Program-made: the position numbers and the translations under genes | Shown: positions 11,886-20,281 of the stretch, in pieces | How positions within the stretch are numbered: position 1 is the stretch's first letter | How the letters are laid out: each line of letters starts with the position of its first letter | Notes under the pieces: model-generated | The model's database searches: none | What the model was told of the DNA's origin: nothing | What the model saw: only the letters and a program-made list of their open reading frames with translations | DNA from: an uncultured Parabacteroides sp. | GTDB taxonomy: Bacteria; Bacteroidota; Bacteroidia; Bacteroidales; Tannerellaceae | NCBI GenBank assembly: GCA_949287365.1 | Contig: CASEGC010000087.1 | Coordinates: forward strand, 1-64,000 | Reading direction: 5' to 3' | DNA length: 64,000 nucleotides

Positions 11886-11992
11886 ATAAAGAATCTTTTG
11901 TATCCTTTCTTTCGGAAACCTAATTTTTAAAGATAATGACATATAGACCAACAATCATTAATTATAAGCCAATGAGAGCTTTTGTTCGCGCA

Positions 11993-12066
11993 CAAAAAAA
12001 GGCCATCTTCACAGACAGCCAATTTCCATTGTTAACCTTAAATCTAATACCATGAAAAACACGATG
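11993..12066 (-). ncRNA. Candidate small RNA or leader with a 14-codon ORF ending inside its terminator
   Basis: Reading on the minus strand, a TACATTTG -7 box (12074-12067) is followed by about 70 nt that end in a perfect-length hairpin: GGCTGTCT and AGATGGCC (12020-12001, two wobble pairs, GTGA loop) and then seven T. An ATG at 12053 opens MVLDLRLTMEIGCL, whose TGA stop (12011-12009) lies in the hairpin loop, an attenuator-like geometry. The rest of the 11825-12239 gap shows no gene. I have a general memory of similar sequence elsewhere in Bacteroidales genomes but cannot confirm it. Confidence 0.5.
12001..12020 (-). terminator. Intrinsic terminator of the small RNA candidate
   Basis: An 8-bp stem with a GTGA loop followed on the minus strand by seven T (11994-12000 on the plus strand as A). 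Confidence 0.75.
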
Positions 12067-12097
12067 CAAATGTAGGATATTTATGCTATACAACATA
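12067..12097 (-). promoter_or_regulatory. Promoter (TACATTTG) with overlapping palindrome-like element
   Basis: The -7 box is at 12074-12067 and a TTG at 12093-12091 sits 16 bp further upstream, shorter than the usual 19-21 bp. The upstream part overlaps the 16-bp motif TATGTTGTATAGCATA (12097-12082), nearly identical copies of which occur at 22643-22658 and 39803-39818. Confidence 0.5.
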
Positions 12098-12239
12098 GTT
12101 TTTCGACAACAAATTCCGTCTATTACAACTATATTTAACACATAAGAAATTATAACCCTCAAAAGAAAGTATTCATAACATTAATTTTATATTCATTAAG
12201 AATACATCTATCACACATATTTAGCCTCAATGAAAAGAA

Positions 12240-13073
12240 TCAATATTGTTCGTTCTCATTAGGGAAATCTTGGGATTTCACGTCTTGGATGTAATTTTGT
12301 ACCGCAAGGATAATCTCTTCTCCCAAATTCGCATACCGACGAAGAAATTTTGGAGAAAAACCTTGGTTTATACCCAACATATCGTGCATGACCAGCACTT
12401 GACCGTCCACGCCTCCTCCGGCTCCAATACCTATTACCGGTATCGTCAGTTCCGAAGCTACACGAGAGGCCAATTCCGCGGGAATCTTCTCCAAGACCAA
12501 CGAACAACAACCAATCTCTTCCAGTAAATGGGCGTCTTCCAGCAATTTCCTCGCCTCCACCTCCTCGCGGGCACGCACCGAATAACCTCCGAACTTATTG
12601 ACGGATTGAGGAGTCAGCCCTAAATGCCCCATCACCGGAATCCCCGCTCGTAAGATATATTCAATGGATTCCTTGATTTCGCTCCCTCCTTCCAACTTCA
12701 GGCAATCGGCGCCCGTCTCACGCATCACACGCACGGCGGAAGCGAACGCGTCCTTCGGGTCTCCCTGATAAGTACCAAAAGGTAAGTCAACCACCACTAA
12801 AGTGCGGTTCACCCCTTTCTTCACCGAAGCCGCGTGATAAATCATTTGGTCGAGCGTGATTGGCAAAGTCGTCATGTTTCCCGCCATCACGTTGGACGCG
12901 GAATCTCCCACCAATATCACGTCTATACCCGCCGAATCGATTAATTTCGCCATGGAATAATCGTATGCGGTAAGCATGGATATTTTCTCTCCCCGCTGTT
13001 TCATCTCTATAAGACGGCGCGTGGTCACCTTCCTGTTATCATCTACTTTCGCTACAGACATACTTTTTCTCAT
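12240..13073 (-). CDS. panB: 3-methyl-2-oxobutanoate hydroxymethyltransferase
   Basis: First committed step of pantothenate synthesis: adds a hydroxymethyl group from methylene-tetrahydrofolate to ketoisovalerate. 277 residues, family length, with metal-binding and substrate residues in VGDSASNV, the EGG segment after ADCLK, and [20 protein letters not shown]. The initiator may be 13073 or M5 at 13061 (MSVAKVDD); the -7 box TACCTTTG at 13092-13099 favours the inner start slightly because of leader length. Monocistronic between the histidine-kinase gene and the sulfonation locus. Confidence 0.96.
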   Translation of the reverse strand: MRKSMSVAKVDDNRKVTTRRLIEMKQRGEKISMLTAYDYSMAKLIDSAGIDVILVGDSASNVMAGNMTTLPITLDQMIYHAASVKKGVNRTLVVVDLPFGTYQGDPKDAFASAVRVMRETGADCLKLEGGSEIKESIEYILRAGIPVMGHLGLTPQSVNKFGGYSVRAREEVEARKLLEDAHLLEEIGCCSLVLEKIPAELASRVASELTIPVIGIGAGGGVDGQVLVMHDMLGINQGFSPKFLRRYANLGEEIILAVQNYIQDVKSQDFPNENEQY

Positions 13074-13091
13074 TTATCATTTTTCAGGGGG

Positions 13092-13099
13092 CAAAGGTA
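13092..13099 (-). promoter_or_regulatory. panB promoter, -7 box TACCTTTG
   Basis: Exact TAnnTTTG match, 19-31 bp upstream of the two candidate panB starts and just downstream of the kinase stop codon. Confidence 0.55.
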
Positions 13100-13123
13100 A
13101 ATATTATAATGGTACACCGGCCA

Positions 13124-14386
13124 TCAACGTTTCCCGAATTTTATCTTGAACACATGTTCTCCCTCTATATAATCATAAGACAAGCTTAATCCCTGCGATA
13201 CGCAAATGGAATGAGCGATCGCTAGTCCCAATCCGGTGGAACCTTTTTTCTTGCCGACCTGATAGAAACGCTCGAACACACGCTCCTTGTCCAATGGTTT
13301 CCCCTCGCTCGTGTTCCTTATCTCGAATCGTTCCCTATCCAGTGAGATATGTATCTCGCCATGCTCCACGTTGTGGACGAAAGCGTTCTTAATTAAGTTG
13401 GAAAATAAGGAAGCCGCCAGCGACTCGTTCATGTTTACGCTAACCGGTCCGTCCGATTCGAACTTCACCAAGATATGCCGATAGACATAAACCTCCTTGA
13501 AATCCTCCAGATAACGTTCTATCAAAGGGTTCAACGCGATATCGGAGGTCTCTATGAACTGCCCGTTATCGATTTTGGTCAACAAAAGTAAGGCCTTATT
13601 CAATTTGGTGATATGCTCCAAAGTCTTGTTCGTTTTGTAAAGCTCTTCCATTTGCCCCTCCGTGAGCGAATCGTCCTCCATCAATGTCTCCAAGCGGTTC
13701 CGGCAAATAGCCAACGGAGTCTGTATCTCGTGCGAAGCGTTCCCTATAAACTGCTTTTGCCGTTCGAACATCAGCTCGTTCCGCTCGGCGTTCCGGATGG
13801 TCGCCTCGTTCAATTTTCGGAACTCAGAGATTGTCGTGTCATTCTTGAGCGGTTCGTTCTTCCTTCCTATCCGGTAATTATCCAACCAATCCAGCAAAGT
13901 GTATAAAGGTCTCATGCTCCGATAAAACACCCAAGTCGTGATTATCACGACCGTCAATAACGAAAACAGGTACAAGAAAACACACCAACGCCACACGGCC
14001 TCATGCAAGTCATCGTTTTCGACCGTCGGCGTGAAGACTCTCAATACATAATAACGGTCATCCTTATCCCTGAAAATAGAGGTCATGATACGCTCGGAGT
14101 CTTCACGATCCGTATAATACATCTCTCCCTTTCTCGCGAGGGCCTCCGCGTAAGCTTGGTCTACCTCTATCAGCCTATAGCGATTATTCATCCCGAACTC
14201 CTCAGGCGGTAGCTCCTCCCCGCTCAAGGTACGCTTGATGAGCTCCTCGGAATATTCCTCCAACAAGTCATCTACCTCGTCATTGATCTCATCGGTTACC
14301 ACCATATAGAACAGGAAAGCCCAAGCCGCGATAATCACGCTCAGTATCAACGATAACCGGAACAATATACGATAAATCAATTTCAT
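13124..14386 (-). CDS. Two-component sensor histidine kinase
   Basis: 420 residues. Two membrane segments (about 8-30 and 133-155) frame a short periplasmic sensor of about 100 residues rich in acidic residues. HAMP-like linker is followed by HisKA with phospho-acceptor H219 (GNASHEIQTPL), then HATPase_c with N box NLIKNAFVHN and G box GLGLAI. Pairs with the response regulator 22 bp upstream. The signal is unknown. Confidence 0.93.
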   Translation of the reverse strand: MKLIYRILFRLSLILSVIIAAWAFLFYMVVTDEINDEVDDLLEEYSEELIKRTLSGEELPPEEFGMNNRYRLIEVDQAYAEALARKGEMYYTDREDSERIMTSIFRDKDDRYYVLRVFTPTVENDDLHEAVWRWCVFLYLFSLLTVVIITTWVFYRSMRPLYTLLDWLDNYRIGRKNEPLKNDTTISEFRKLNEATIRNAERNELMFERQKQFIGNASHEIQTPLAICRNRLETLMEDDSLTEGQMEELYKTNKTLEHITKLNKALLLLTKIDNGQFIETSDIALNPLIERYLEDFKEVYVYRHILVKFESDGPVSVNMNESLAASLFSNLIKNAFVHNVEHGEIHISLDRERFEIRNTSEGKPLDKERVFERFYQVGKKKGSTGLGLAIAHSICVSQGLSLSYDYIEGEHVFKIKFGKR

Positions 14387-14408
14387 GTCGCGATCGGGAG
14401 ATTTTTTT

Positions 14409-15086
14409 CTATTCGACGATTAACTTATATCCGAATTTATAAACGGCCTTGATCTCGATATTCGCCCCGGCGGCATTCAGCTTCTTCCGGAGATTCTTGA
14501 TTTGGGCGTACACGAAATCAAAATTATCGACTTGGTCGATATGGTCGCCCCAAACCGATTCGGCGAGAACGGCCTTGTCCACCAAACGCCCCGGACAATT
14601 AGCGAAGTAGAGCAGGATATCGTATTCCTTCTTGTTCAAATCCAGATTCTTGCCTTCCACCGTCACCTGACGCTTGTCGATGAAGACACTCACGTTACCT
14701 ACCTCCACGCTCGCGGAACCTTGATAATGACGCCTGCGGATGACGCTCTTGACGCGGGCGCTCAGTTCCGCCATGTGAAAGGGCTTCGGCAAATAATCAT
14801 CGGCGCCCAAATCCAGGCCGGAAACCTTATCCTCCAGCGAATCTTTCGCGGAAATGATAATCACGCATTCCCTCTTCCTCATATCCTTGATTTTCTCCAA
14901 CAGGGACAGGCCATCCCCGTCCGGCAACATGATGTCCAGCAAGATGCAATCGTAATCATAATCCTCCAGCTTTCTCAACCCGACGATGTACGAATCAGCG
15001 GTCTCCACCACATAACGCTCTTTTTCCAACGAACGTTGAATCAGCTCTCGCAAGGAAGGCTCGTCTTCTATAATCAATATTTTCAT
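14409..15086 (-). CDS. OmpR-family response regulator
   Basis: 225 residues: receiver domain (acidic pair E7/D8, phospho-acceptor D51 in LLDIMLPDGDG, conserved lysine in PKPFH) and a winged-helix Trans_reg_C domain from about 125. Partner of the downstream histidine kinase; the pair forms a two-gene operon. Targets cannot be read from the sequence. Confidence 0.95.
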   Translation of the reverse strand: MKILIIEDEPSLRELIQRSLEKERYVVETADSYIVGLRKLEDYDYDCILLDIMLPDGDGLSLLEKIKDMRKRECVIIISAKDSLEDKVSGLDLGADDYLPKPFHMAELSARVKSVIRRRHYQGSASVEVGNVSVFIDKRQVTVEGKNLDLNKKEYDILLYFANCPGRLVDKAVLAESVWGDHIDQVDNFDFVYAQIKNLRKKLNAAGANIEIKAVYKFGYKLIVE

Positions 15087-15176
15087 CGTTTACCTATATA
15101 ATACTAGTATATGCAAAGAAACTGGTTATTTCTGAAATAACGCTGAAATATCGACGGAAAAGAATAAATATAATCT

Positions 15177-15184
15177 TATTTTCG
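15177..15184 (+). promoter_or_regulatory. Exonuclease gene promoter, -7 box TATTTTCG
   Basis: TAnnTTCG variant 24 bp upstream of the ATG at 15208, leaving a leader of about 15 nt. Confidence 0.5.
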
Positions 15185-15207
15185 CGGTCGCGTAATGAAA
15201 GAGGCTT

Positions 15208-15786
15208 ATGAAACTATTTTTTTTCGACTTAGAAACGACCGGCATCAAGTATTGGAGAAACGGTATCCACCAGATAAGCGGGGAAATCGTGATAGATGGA
15301 GAGACAAAAGAATCTTTTAACTTCAACGTCCAACCGCACCCGAGGTGCGAGATCGAGGAAGAGGCGTTGCGCGTGTGCGGTGTAACGAAAGAACAAATCC
15401 TCTCCTACCCGCCAATGAACGAGGTCTATTCCCGGCTCATCGACTTGTTATCCAAATACGTGGACAGATACGACAAAAAGGACAAGTTCTTCCTCGTCGG
15501 TTACAACAACGCCTCGTTCGACAATTATTTCCTGAAAGCCTTCTTCGTGCAAAACGGAGATAATTTCTTCTATTCGTGGTTTTGGGTGAACTCGATAGAC
15601 GTCATGGTATTGGCCACAAGCTACCTGATGCATAAACGGCACGAGATGCCCGATTTCAAGCAAGAGACCGTGGCGAGAGCCTTGGGAATCGACATCGAGC
15701 CGGAAAAACTACACGACGCGTCATACGACATACGGCTCACGAAGAGAATCTACGAGAAAGTGGCCTGCCCAAACGATTCACGGTAA
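15208..15786 (+). CDS. DEDDh 3'-5' exonuclease (DnaQ-like)
   Basis: 192 residues of the RNase D/DnaQ fold. Exo I has D7 and E9 in FFDLETTG, Exo II the aspartate in NNASFDNYF, and Exo III the H-D pair in HDASYDIRLT, so all metal-binding residues are present. The protein is a stand-alone exonuclease and lacks a polymerase or helicase domain; it could proofread, or process DNA or RNA ends. Same strand as the amidase downstream, but separated by a repeat array and a new promoter. Confidence 0.88.
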   Translation: MKLFFFDLETTGIKYWRNGIHQISGEIVIDGETKESFNFNVQPHPRCEIEEEALRVCGVTKEQILSYPPMNEVYSRLIDLLSKYVDRYDKKDKFFLVGYNNASFDNYFLKAFFVQNGDNFFYSWFWVNSIDVMVLATSYLMHKRHEMPDFKQETVARALGIDIEPEKLHDASYDIRLTKRIYEKVACPNDSR

Positions 15787-15879
15787 CCGTTCGCCCGCGC
15801 CCGAGAGAAAAAATCTTTCCTTCCCAAGAAATCTTCCGCGAATGCCGGGGAAAAAACGTCCGTATGCCAAACAAAACTC

Positions 15880-15963
15880 TATCTTTAGGCTAAAGATACA
15901 TATCCGCAGCCTAAAGATATATATCTGCAGCTTAAAGATACATATCTTTAGGTTAAAGATAGA
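15880..15963. repeat. 21-bp palindromic array, copy A (4 units)
   Basis: Four back-to-back units of exactly 21 bp starting at 15880, 15901, 15922 and 15943. The consensus is the 19-bp palindrome TATCTTTAGGCTAAAGATA plus a 2-bp linker (CA, TA or GA). The flanks AAAACTC (left) and AGTTTTTCC (right) recur around the other copies. It lies in the 324-bp gap between the exonuclease and amidase genes. Confidence 0.9.
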
Positions 15964-16081
15964 CTTAATATCCGGTAGAAATAAGTTTTTCCAGCAAGTG
16001 TACGCGAGAATTTGTCCGACGAAAAACTTTTTCCGTTTCCTGATTTATTTTCGCCCAAACCGCTAATTCACATTTTTACGC

Positions 16082-16089
16082 TATATTCG
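16082..16089 (+). promoter_or_regulatory. Amidase promoter, -7 box TATATTCG
   Basis: TAnnTTCG variant. It lies downstream of the ATG at 16012 and 21 bp upstream of the TTG at 16111, so it argues that translation begins at the TTG. Confidence 0.5.
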
Positions 16090-16110
16090 CGTAAAGAAAT
16101 CAATAAGACG

Positions 16111-17145
16111 TTGAAGAAAAGCGGTATCCATATTCTCCTCCTTTTTCTTATCGCTCTTTTATGCGTGAATCACTTGAGCGCCCAAGAGAAAGCCTATCCC
16201 AAAAAGGGAGAAGGCATCACGCTTTTCCTCCAACGTTTCGACCGTTCCGGCAGCGAATACCAAAAGGAATTTATCCGGCTGAACAAAGGACGATTAGGGA
16301 AAGGCAACAGCCTGCTCATGGGTGTCAAATATACCTTGCCTCCCCGCAAAGCGGCAAGTAAGGGAACTTCCCGCGGCGCAAAAGCCGTTTCCACCAAAAA
16401 GAAAAATTATCAACCGTTGTTTGGCAAGGCGCTCGCCAATTACCAAGTGACCTCCTCGGAATTGAGAGGCGCTTGTTTCTATTTGGTCAGCGGACATGGA
16501 GGCCCCGATCCGGGAGCTATCGGGAAAATGGGCTCCCACAGGTTGCACGAGGACGAGTACGCCTATGACATCGTGTTGCGTCTCGCGCGTGTCCTCCTGA
16601 GCAAAGGGGCCAAAGTACATATCATCATCCAAGACGCGAAAGACGGCATACGGGACGAACGCTACCTTTCCAACAGCAAACGGGAGACTTGCATGGGTGA
16701 CCCGATCCCATTCAATCAAATCAGCAGGCTGGAACAACGTGCCAACCGAATCAACTCACTGAACAAGCAGGACAAGGAAAGTTACAAAAGGGCGATATTC
16801 ATCCATATAGACAGCCGGAGCAAGCACCAACGGACGGATGTATTCTTCTACCATCAGGAGAAAAACGCCGCGGGGAAACGTCTCGCCAAGACGATGAAAT
16901 CCACCTTCGCCCGTAAATACGCGCATCACCAACCCGGACGGGGATTCTCCGGAACGGTGGGAAGCCGTAATCTATACGTGTTGCGGCACACGGTCCCGAC
17001 TTCCATCTTCGTGGAGTTGGGAAACATCCAGAATAGCTATGACCAACGACGAATCATCTTGAGTAACAACCGTCAAGCCTTGGCGAACTGGCTTTGCGAA
17101 GGATTCATCGCCGACTACAAAAGATACAAAGGCGGGAAAAGATAA
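16111..17145 (+). CDS. N-acetylmuramoyl-L-alanine amidase (Amidase_3), exported
   Basis: Cleaves the amide bond between muramic acid and the peptide stem in the periplasm. I choose the TTG at 16111, because it yields a clean signal peptide (MKKSGIHILLLFLIALLC, cleavage after LSAQ) and lies just after the promoter; the ATG at 16012 would add 33 unrelated residues. A LysM-like segment (FIRLNKGRLGKGNSLLMG) and a basic linker precede the Amidase_3 domain, with zinc ligands in SGHGGPDPGA, DEYAYD and HIDSRS, and the catalytic glutamate in VELGNIQN. 345 residues from the TTG. Confidence 0.9.
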   Translation: MKKSGIHILLLFLIALLCVNHLSAQEKAYPKKGEGITLFLQRFDRSGSEYQKEFIRLNKGRLGKGNSLLMGVKYTLPPRKAASKGTSRGAKAVSTKKKNYQPLFGKALANYQVTSSELRGACFYLVSGHGGPDPGAIGKMGSHRLHEDEYAYDIVLRLARVLLSKGAKVHIIIQDAKDGIRDERYLSNSKRETCMGDPIPFNQISRLEQRANRINSLNKQDKESYKRAIFIHIDSRSKHQRTDVFFYHQEKNAAGKRLAKTMKSTFARKYAHHQPGRGFSGTVGSRNLYVLRHTVPTSIFVELGNIQNSYDQRRIILSNNRQALANWLCEGFIADYKRYKGGKR

Positions 17146-17160
17146 AATACTCTATAAACA

Positions 17161-17201
17161 TTGAGGAAAAGAAAAACCATACCAGCTTTTCTTTTCCTCA
17201 A
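17161..17201. terminator. Bidirectional terminator between amidase and xylE
   Basis: A 15-bp perfect inverted repeat (TTGAGGAAAAGAAAA at 17161-17175 and its complement at 17187-17201) with an 11-nt loop, between two convergent genes. The A/T-rich arms give a T-run in either direction. Confidence 0.85.
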
Positions 17202-17263
17202 TTCTATCGCGTCCGTCAGACAATCTCGTCATAAAAATCCGACGTAACTAGAGGATTGGCTTT

Positions 17264-18808
17264 TTACTTTTTCCAATAGCCTTCCATCTCTTCCAACGTT
17301 TTCCCCTTCGTCTCAGGAATTAGTTTCCAAATAAACAAGGCAGCGAGGATGCCCATCAAACCATAAATCCAATAGGCCATACCATGGTTGAAATGGGCGG
17401 TCAGATATTCGCTCTTGTCCAACATCGGGAAACTCCAAGACACCAAGAAATTGGCTATCCATTGGGCCGCGACAGCGATACTCATCACGGTGGAACGCTC
17501 GGAATTCGGGAAAATCTCCGCCAGCAATACCCAACAAACCGGTCCCCACGACATGGCGAAGCCAGCCGTATAAACCAACATACAGATTAACGAACCGATA
17601 CCGACGGCATGAGCGTAGAAGGTAGAGCCCAATATCAGCATCGAGACCGCCATAAGCAAAGCGCCGATAATCATCAAAGGACGACGTCCGAACTTATCGA
17701 CCGTGAAAATCGCTAATGTCGTGAACGAAAGGTTCACGGCACCCACGACGATTTGCTGCAACAACGCCGCGTCAGTGGCCGCACCCATCGTCTTGAATAT
17801 CTCCGGAGCGTAATACAGAACCACGTTGATACCCACGAATTGCTGGAAAGCGGAAAGCAAAACCCCAACAACGATAATCCGGACACCGAAAGAACGAATC
17901 GGGAACAACAACGCTATACAGAAACTAATTAGCAAAGCGACCTCCAACGAACTTGTAAAGCCCGCCAAAGATAGCAAACCATAACCGGCGAGAAACAGGA
18001 TTAGCCATGTCCCCATAAATTGGAAATAAGGGCGCATTGAAGGAGTCTTCACCTTGAAGCTCTCTTGAATGTCCTTCAGTTCCCGCTTGACGGCCTCCAC
18101 GTCCATCATTTTCTCCAAAATGCCTTTCGCCGATTCCGTACGACCTCTCATCACCAAATAGCGAGGAGTCTCCGGAACGAACATCAGAAGAAAAAGGAAT
18201 AACGACGCAGGAACGATACCGGAAGCGAACATCCATCGCCAACCTGTCTGATGCAGCCATTCCGCGTCACCTTGCAAGGCGATAGAATAATTCACGAAAT
18301 AAACGACCAGCATGCCGAATATGATGGCGAATTGGTTCCACGCCACCAGATTTCCCCGCCGGTCGGCAGGAGCCATCTCCGCTATATACATAGGCGACAC
18401 CATCGACGCCAAACCGACTCCGATTCCACCCAAAATACGATAAGCCACGAAATGATACATGAACGTATGATCTCCGCTTCCGGGCATACCAACGAACAAT
18501 TCCGGCCATGCCGAACCAATCGCCGATAAAAGAAAGAGAACAGCGGCCAATATCAACGTGGGTTTTCTCCCGTAACGTTGACTGATCCAGCCAGCGAAAG
18601 AAGCGCCTAAGATACAACCTATCAAAGCGCTACTGACAACAAATCCCTCCAAGGCGCTCGCTTGTCCGACAGACAGCCCCAAAGGTTCTATGAAAAAGAT
18701 ACGAAGCGACTCGACCGCTCCCGAGATTACCGCCGTATCATATCCGAACAACAGTCCTCCCAAGGTAGCCACCAATGTCACTCCCCAAATATACGTATTA
18801 TTCCTCAT
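17264..18808 (-). CDS. xylE: Sugar:proton symporter, probably D-xylose (MFS)
   Basis: 514 residues with 12 predicted membrane segments and the sugar-porter signatures RYGRKP, PMYIAEMAPADRRG (PESPRYLV-like VPETPRYLV), QQFVGINVVLYYAPEIF, DKFGRRPL and PETKGKTLEE. The position after xylA in the xylose operon supports xylose as substrate. It is separated from xylA by a hairpin that may lower its expression relative to the catabolic genes. Confidence 0.93.
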   Translation of the reverse strand: MRNNTYIWGVTLVATLGGLLFGYDTAVISGAVESLRIFFIEPLGLSVGQASALEGFVVSSALIGCILGASFAGWISQRYGRKPTLILAAVLFLLSAIGSAWPELFVGMPGSGDHTFMYHFVAYRILGGIGVGLASMVSPMYIAEMAPADRRGNLVAWNQFAIIFGMLVVYFVNYSIALQGDAEWLHQTGWRWMFASGIVPASLFLFLLMFVPETPRYLVMRGRTESAKGILEKMMDVEAVKRELKDIQESFKVKTPSMRPYFQFMGTWLILFLAGYGLLSLAGFTSSLEVALLISFCIALLFPIRSFGVRIIVVGVLLSAFQQFVGINVVLYYAPEIFKTMGAATDAALLQQIVVGAVNLSFTTLAIFTVDKFGRRPLMIIGALLMAVSMLILGSTFYAHAVGIGSLICMLVYTAGFAMSWGPVCWVLLAEIFPNSERSTVMSIAVAAQWIANFLVSWSFPMLDKSEYLTAHFNHGMAYWIYGLMGILAALFIWKLIPETKGKTLEEMEGYWKK

Positions 18809-18848
18809 GGAGATTATCTTGATTTAAGTTAGTTAAATGAGCGAAAAA

Positions 18849-18887
18849 GGAGTCACAAAAGTGAACGTTTACTAACTTTTGTGACCC
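18849..18887 (-). terminator. Hairpin between xylA and xylE (partial terminator or processing site)
   Basis: Inverted repeat GGAGTCACAAAAGT / ACTTTTGTGACCC with a 12-nt loop; on the minus strand the stem is followed by five T. It lies inside the operon, so it likely tunes read-through into xylE or protects the xylA 3' end. Confidence 0.6.
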
Positions 18888-18910
18888 TTTCATTTATGGA
18901 TAAGATAAAA

Positions 18911-20239
18911 TCAAATGTACATATTGATTAACATCTCATACAATTCCTGTTTCCCGCTGATTTGCTTAGGTTCGCCATCACGTAAAGCTATCGTCCGCAA
19001 ATCCTCAAGCGTCAGTTTGCCCTCTTCAAAATCTTTACCCTCGCCACTATCGAAACTCTCGTAACGCTCCTTACGCATTTTCACGAAATCGGAATTTTCC
19101 AAGATATCGGCGGCGGCCATCAACGCTCTCGCGAAAGTATCCATACCACTAATATGAGCGATAAAGATATCGTCCAAATCCGTAGAATTCCTCCGAGTCT
19201 TGGCGTCAAAGTTGGAGCCTCCGGTCTTGAAACCACCAGCTTGAAGAATCACCAACCAAGCTTGTGTCAATTCATAAATATCAATCGGGAATTGGTCCGT
19301 ATCCCATCCGTTTTGATAATCTCCGCGATTCGCGTCGATACTACCGAACATGTCCGCGTCAGCGGCGGCTTGCAATTCATGATCGAACGTATGTCCAGCT
19401 AACGTAGCGTGGTTCACCTCGATGTTAAGAGCGAAATCCTTATCCAGTCCGTAGTGACGCAAGAAACCGATTACAGTCTCGGCATCCACGTCATACTGAT
19501 GCTTCGTCGGCTCCATAGGTTTCGGTTCCACCAAGAAAGTTCCCTTGAAACCAATCTTGCGTCCATAATCCCGCGCCATCGTAAGCAACATCGCCAAATG
19601 TTCCTTCTCGCGTTTCATATCGGTATTCAAAAGGCTCATATAACCTTCACGGCCTCCCCAGAACACATAATTCTCACCACCCAAAGCGACGCAAGCGTCG
19701 ATAGCGTTCTTAATTTGCGTAGCGGCGCAAGCCACGGTCGGGAAATAAGGATTCGTAGCGGCACCGTTCATATACCGTTTGTGTCCGAACACATTAGCGG
19801 TCGACCACAAAAGTTTTTTCCCCGTGGCGGCCTGATGTTCTTTCGCATGCTCAACCATGATATGCAAACGTCTCTCGAACTCAGCCAAAGAAGGTCCTTC
19901 ATCCACCACATCCACATCGTGGAAACAATAATAAGGAATACGGCATTTTGTCATGAACTCGAACGCCGCATCCATCTTATACTTCGCGCGAGAAATAGGA
20001 TCCGTACTATTATCCCATGGGAAAGTTTTCGTTCCACCACCAAACTGATCCGTCCCTTCCGCGCACAGCGTATGCCAATAAGCCATGGCGAAACGTAAAT
20101 GGTCCTTCAACGTTTTACCCATAACCACCTTGTTCTCATCATAATAATGAAAAGCGAACGGATTTTTCGACTCGCGTCCCTCGAATTCGATTTGACCGAT
20201 TCCGGGGAAAAACTCTTTTTCACCTACAAAAAAACTCAT
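18911..20239 (-). CDS. xylA: D-xylose isomerase
   Basis: Interconverts D-xylose and D-xylulose. 442 residues, class II length. Active-site segments [47 protein letters not shown] and [17 protein letters not shown] give the metal-binding E, E, D, H and D residues. It lies 42 bp after xylB in the operon. Confidence 0.98.
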   Translation of the reverse strand: MSFFVGEKEFFPGIGQIEFEGRESKNPFAFHYYDENKVVMGKTLKDHLRFAMAYWHTLCAEGTDQFGGGTKTFPWDNSTDPISRAKYKMDAAFEFMTKCRIPYYCFHDVDVVDEGPSLAEFERRLHIMVEHAKEHQAATGKKLLWSTANVFGHKRYMNGAATNPYFPTVACAATQIKNAIDACVALGGENYVFWGGREGYMSLLNTDMKREKEHLAMLLTMARDYGRKIGFKGTFLVEPKPMEPTKHQYDVDAETVIGFLRHYGLDKDFALNIEVNHATLAGHTFDHELQAAADADMFGSIDANRGDYQNGWDTDQFPIDIYELTQAWLVILQAGGFKTGGSNFDAKTRRNSTDLDDIFIAHISGMDTFARALMAAADILENSDFVKMRKERYESFDSGEGKDFEEGKLTLEDLRTIALRDGEPKQISGKQELYEMLINMYI

Positions 20240-20281
20240 AACGATATAATATTAAAAATGTGTATAAATGCTATCTTTCTC

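Noticed and set aside
11962..12162. 66-residue ORF on the minus strand upstream of the transporter
   Set aside because: It overlaps the small-RNA candidate, has no domain and its codon use is not coding-like.
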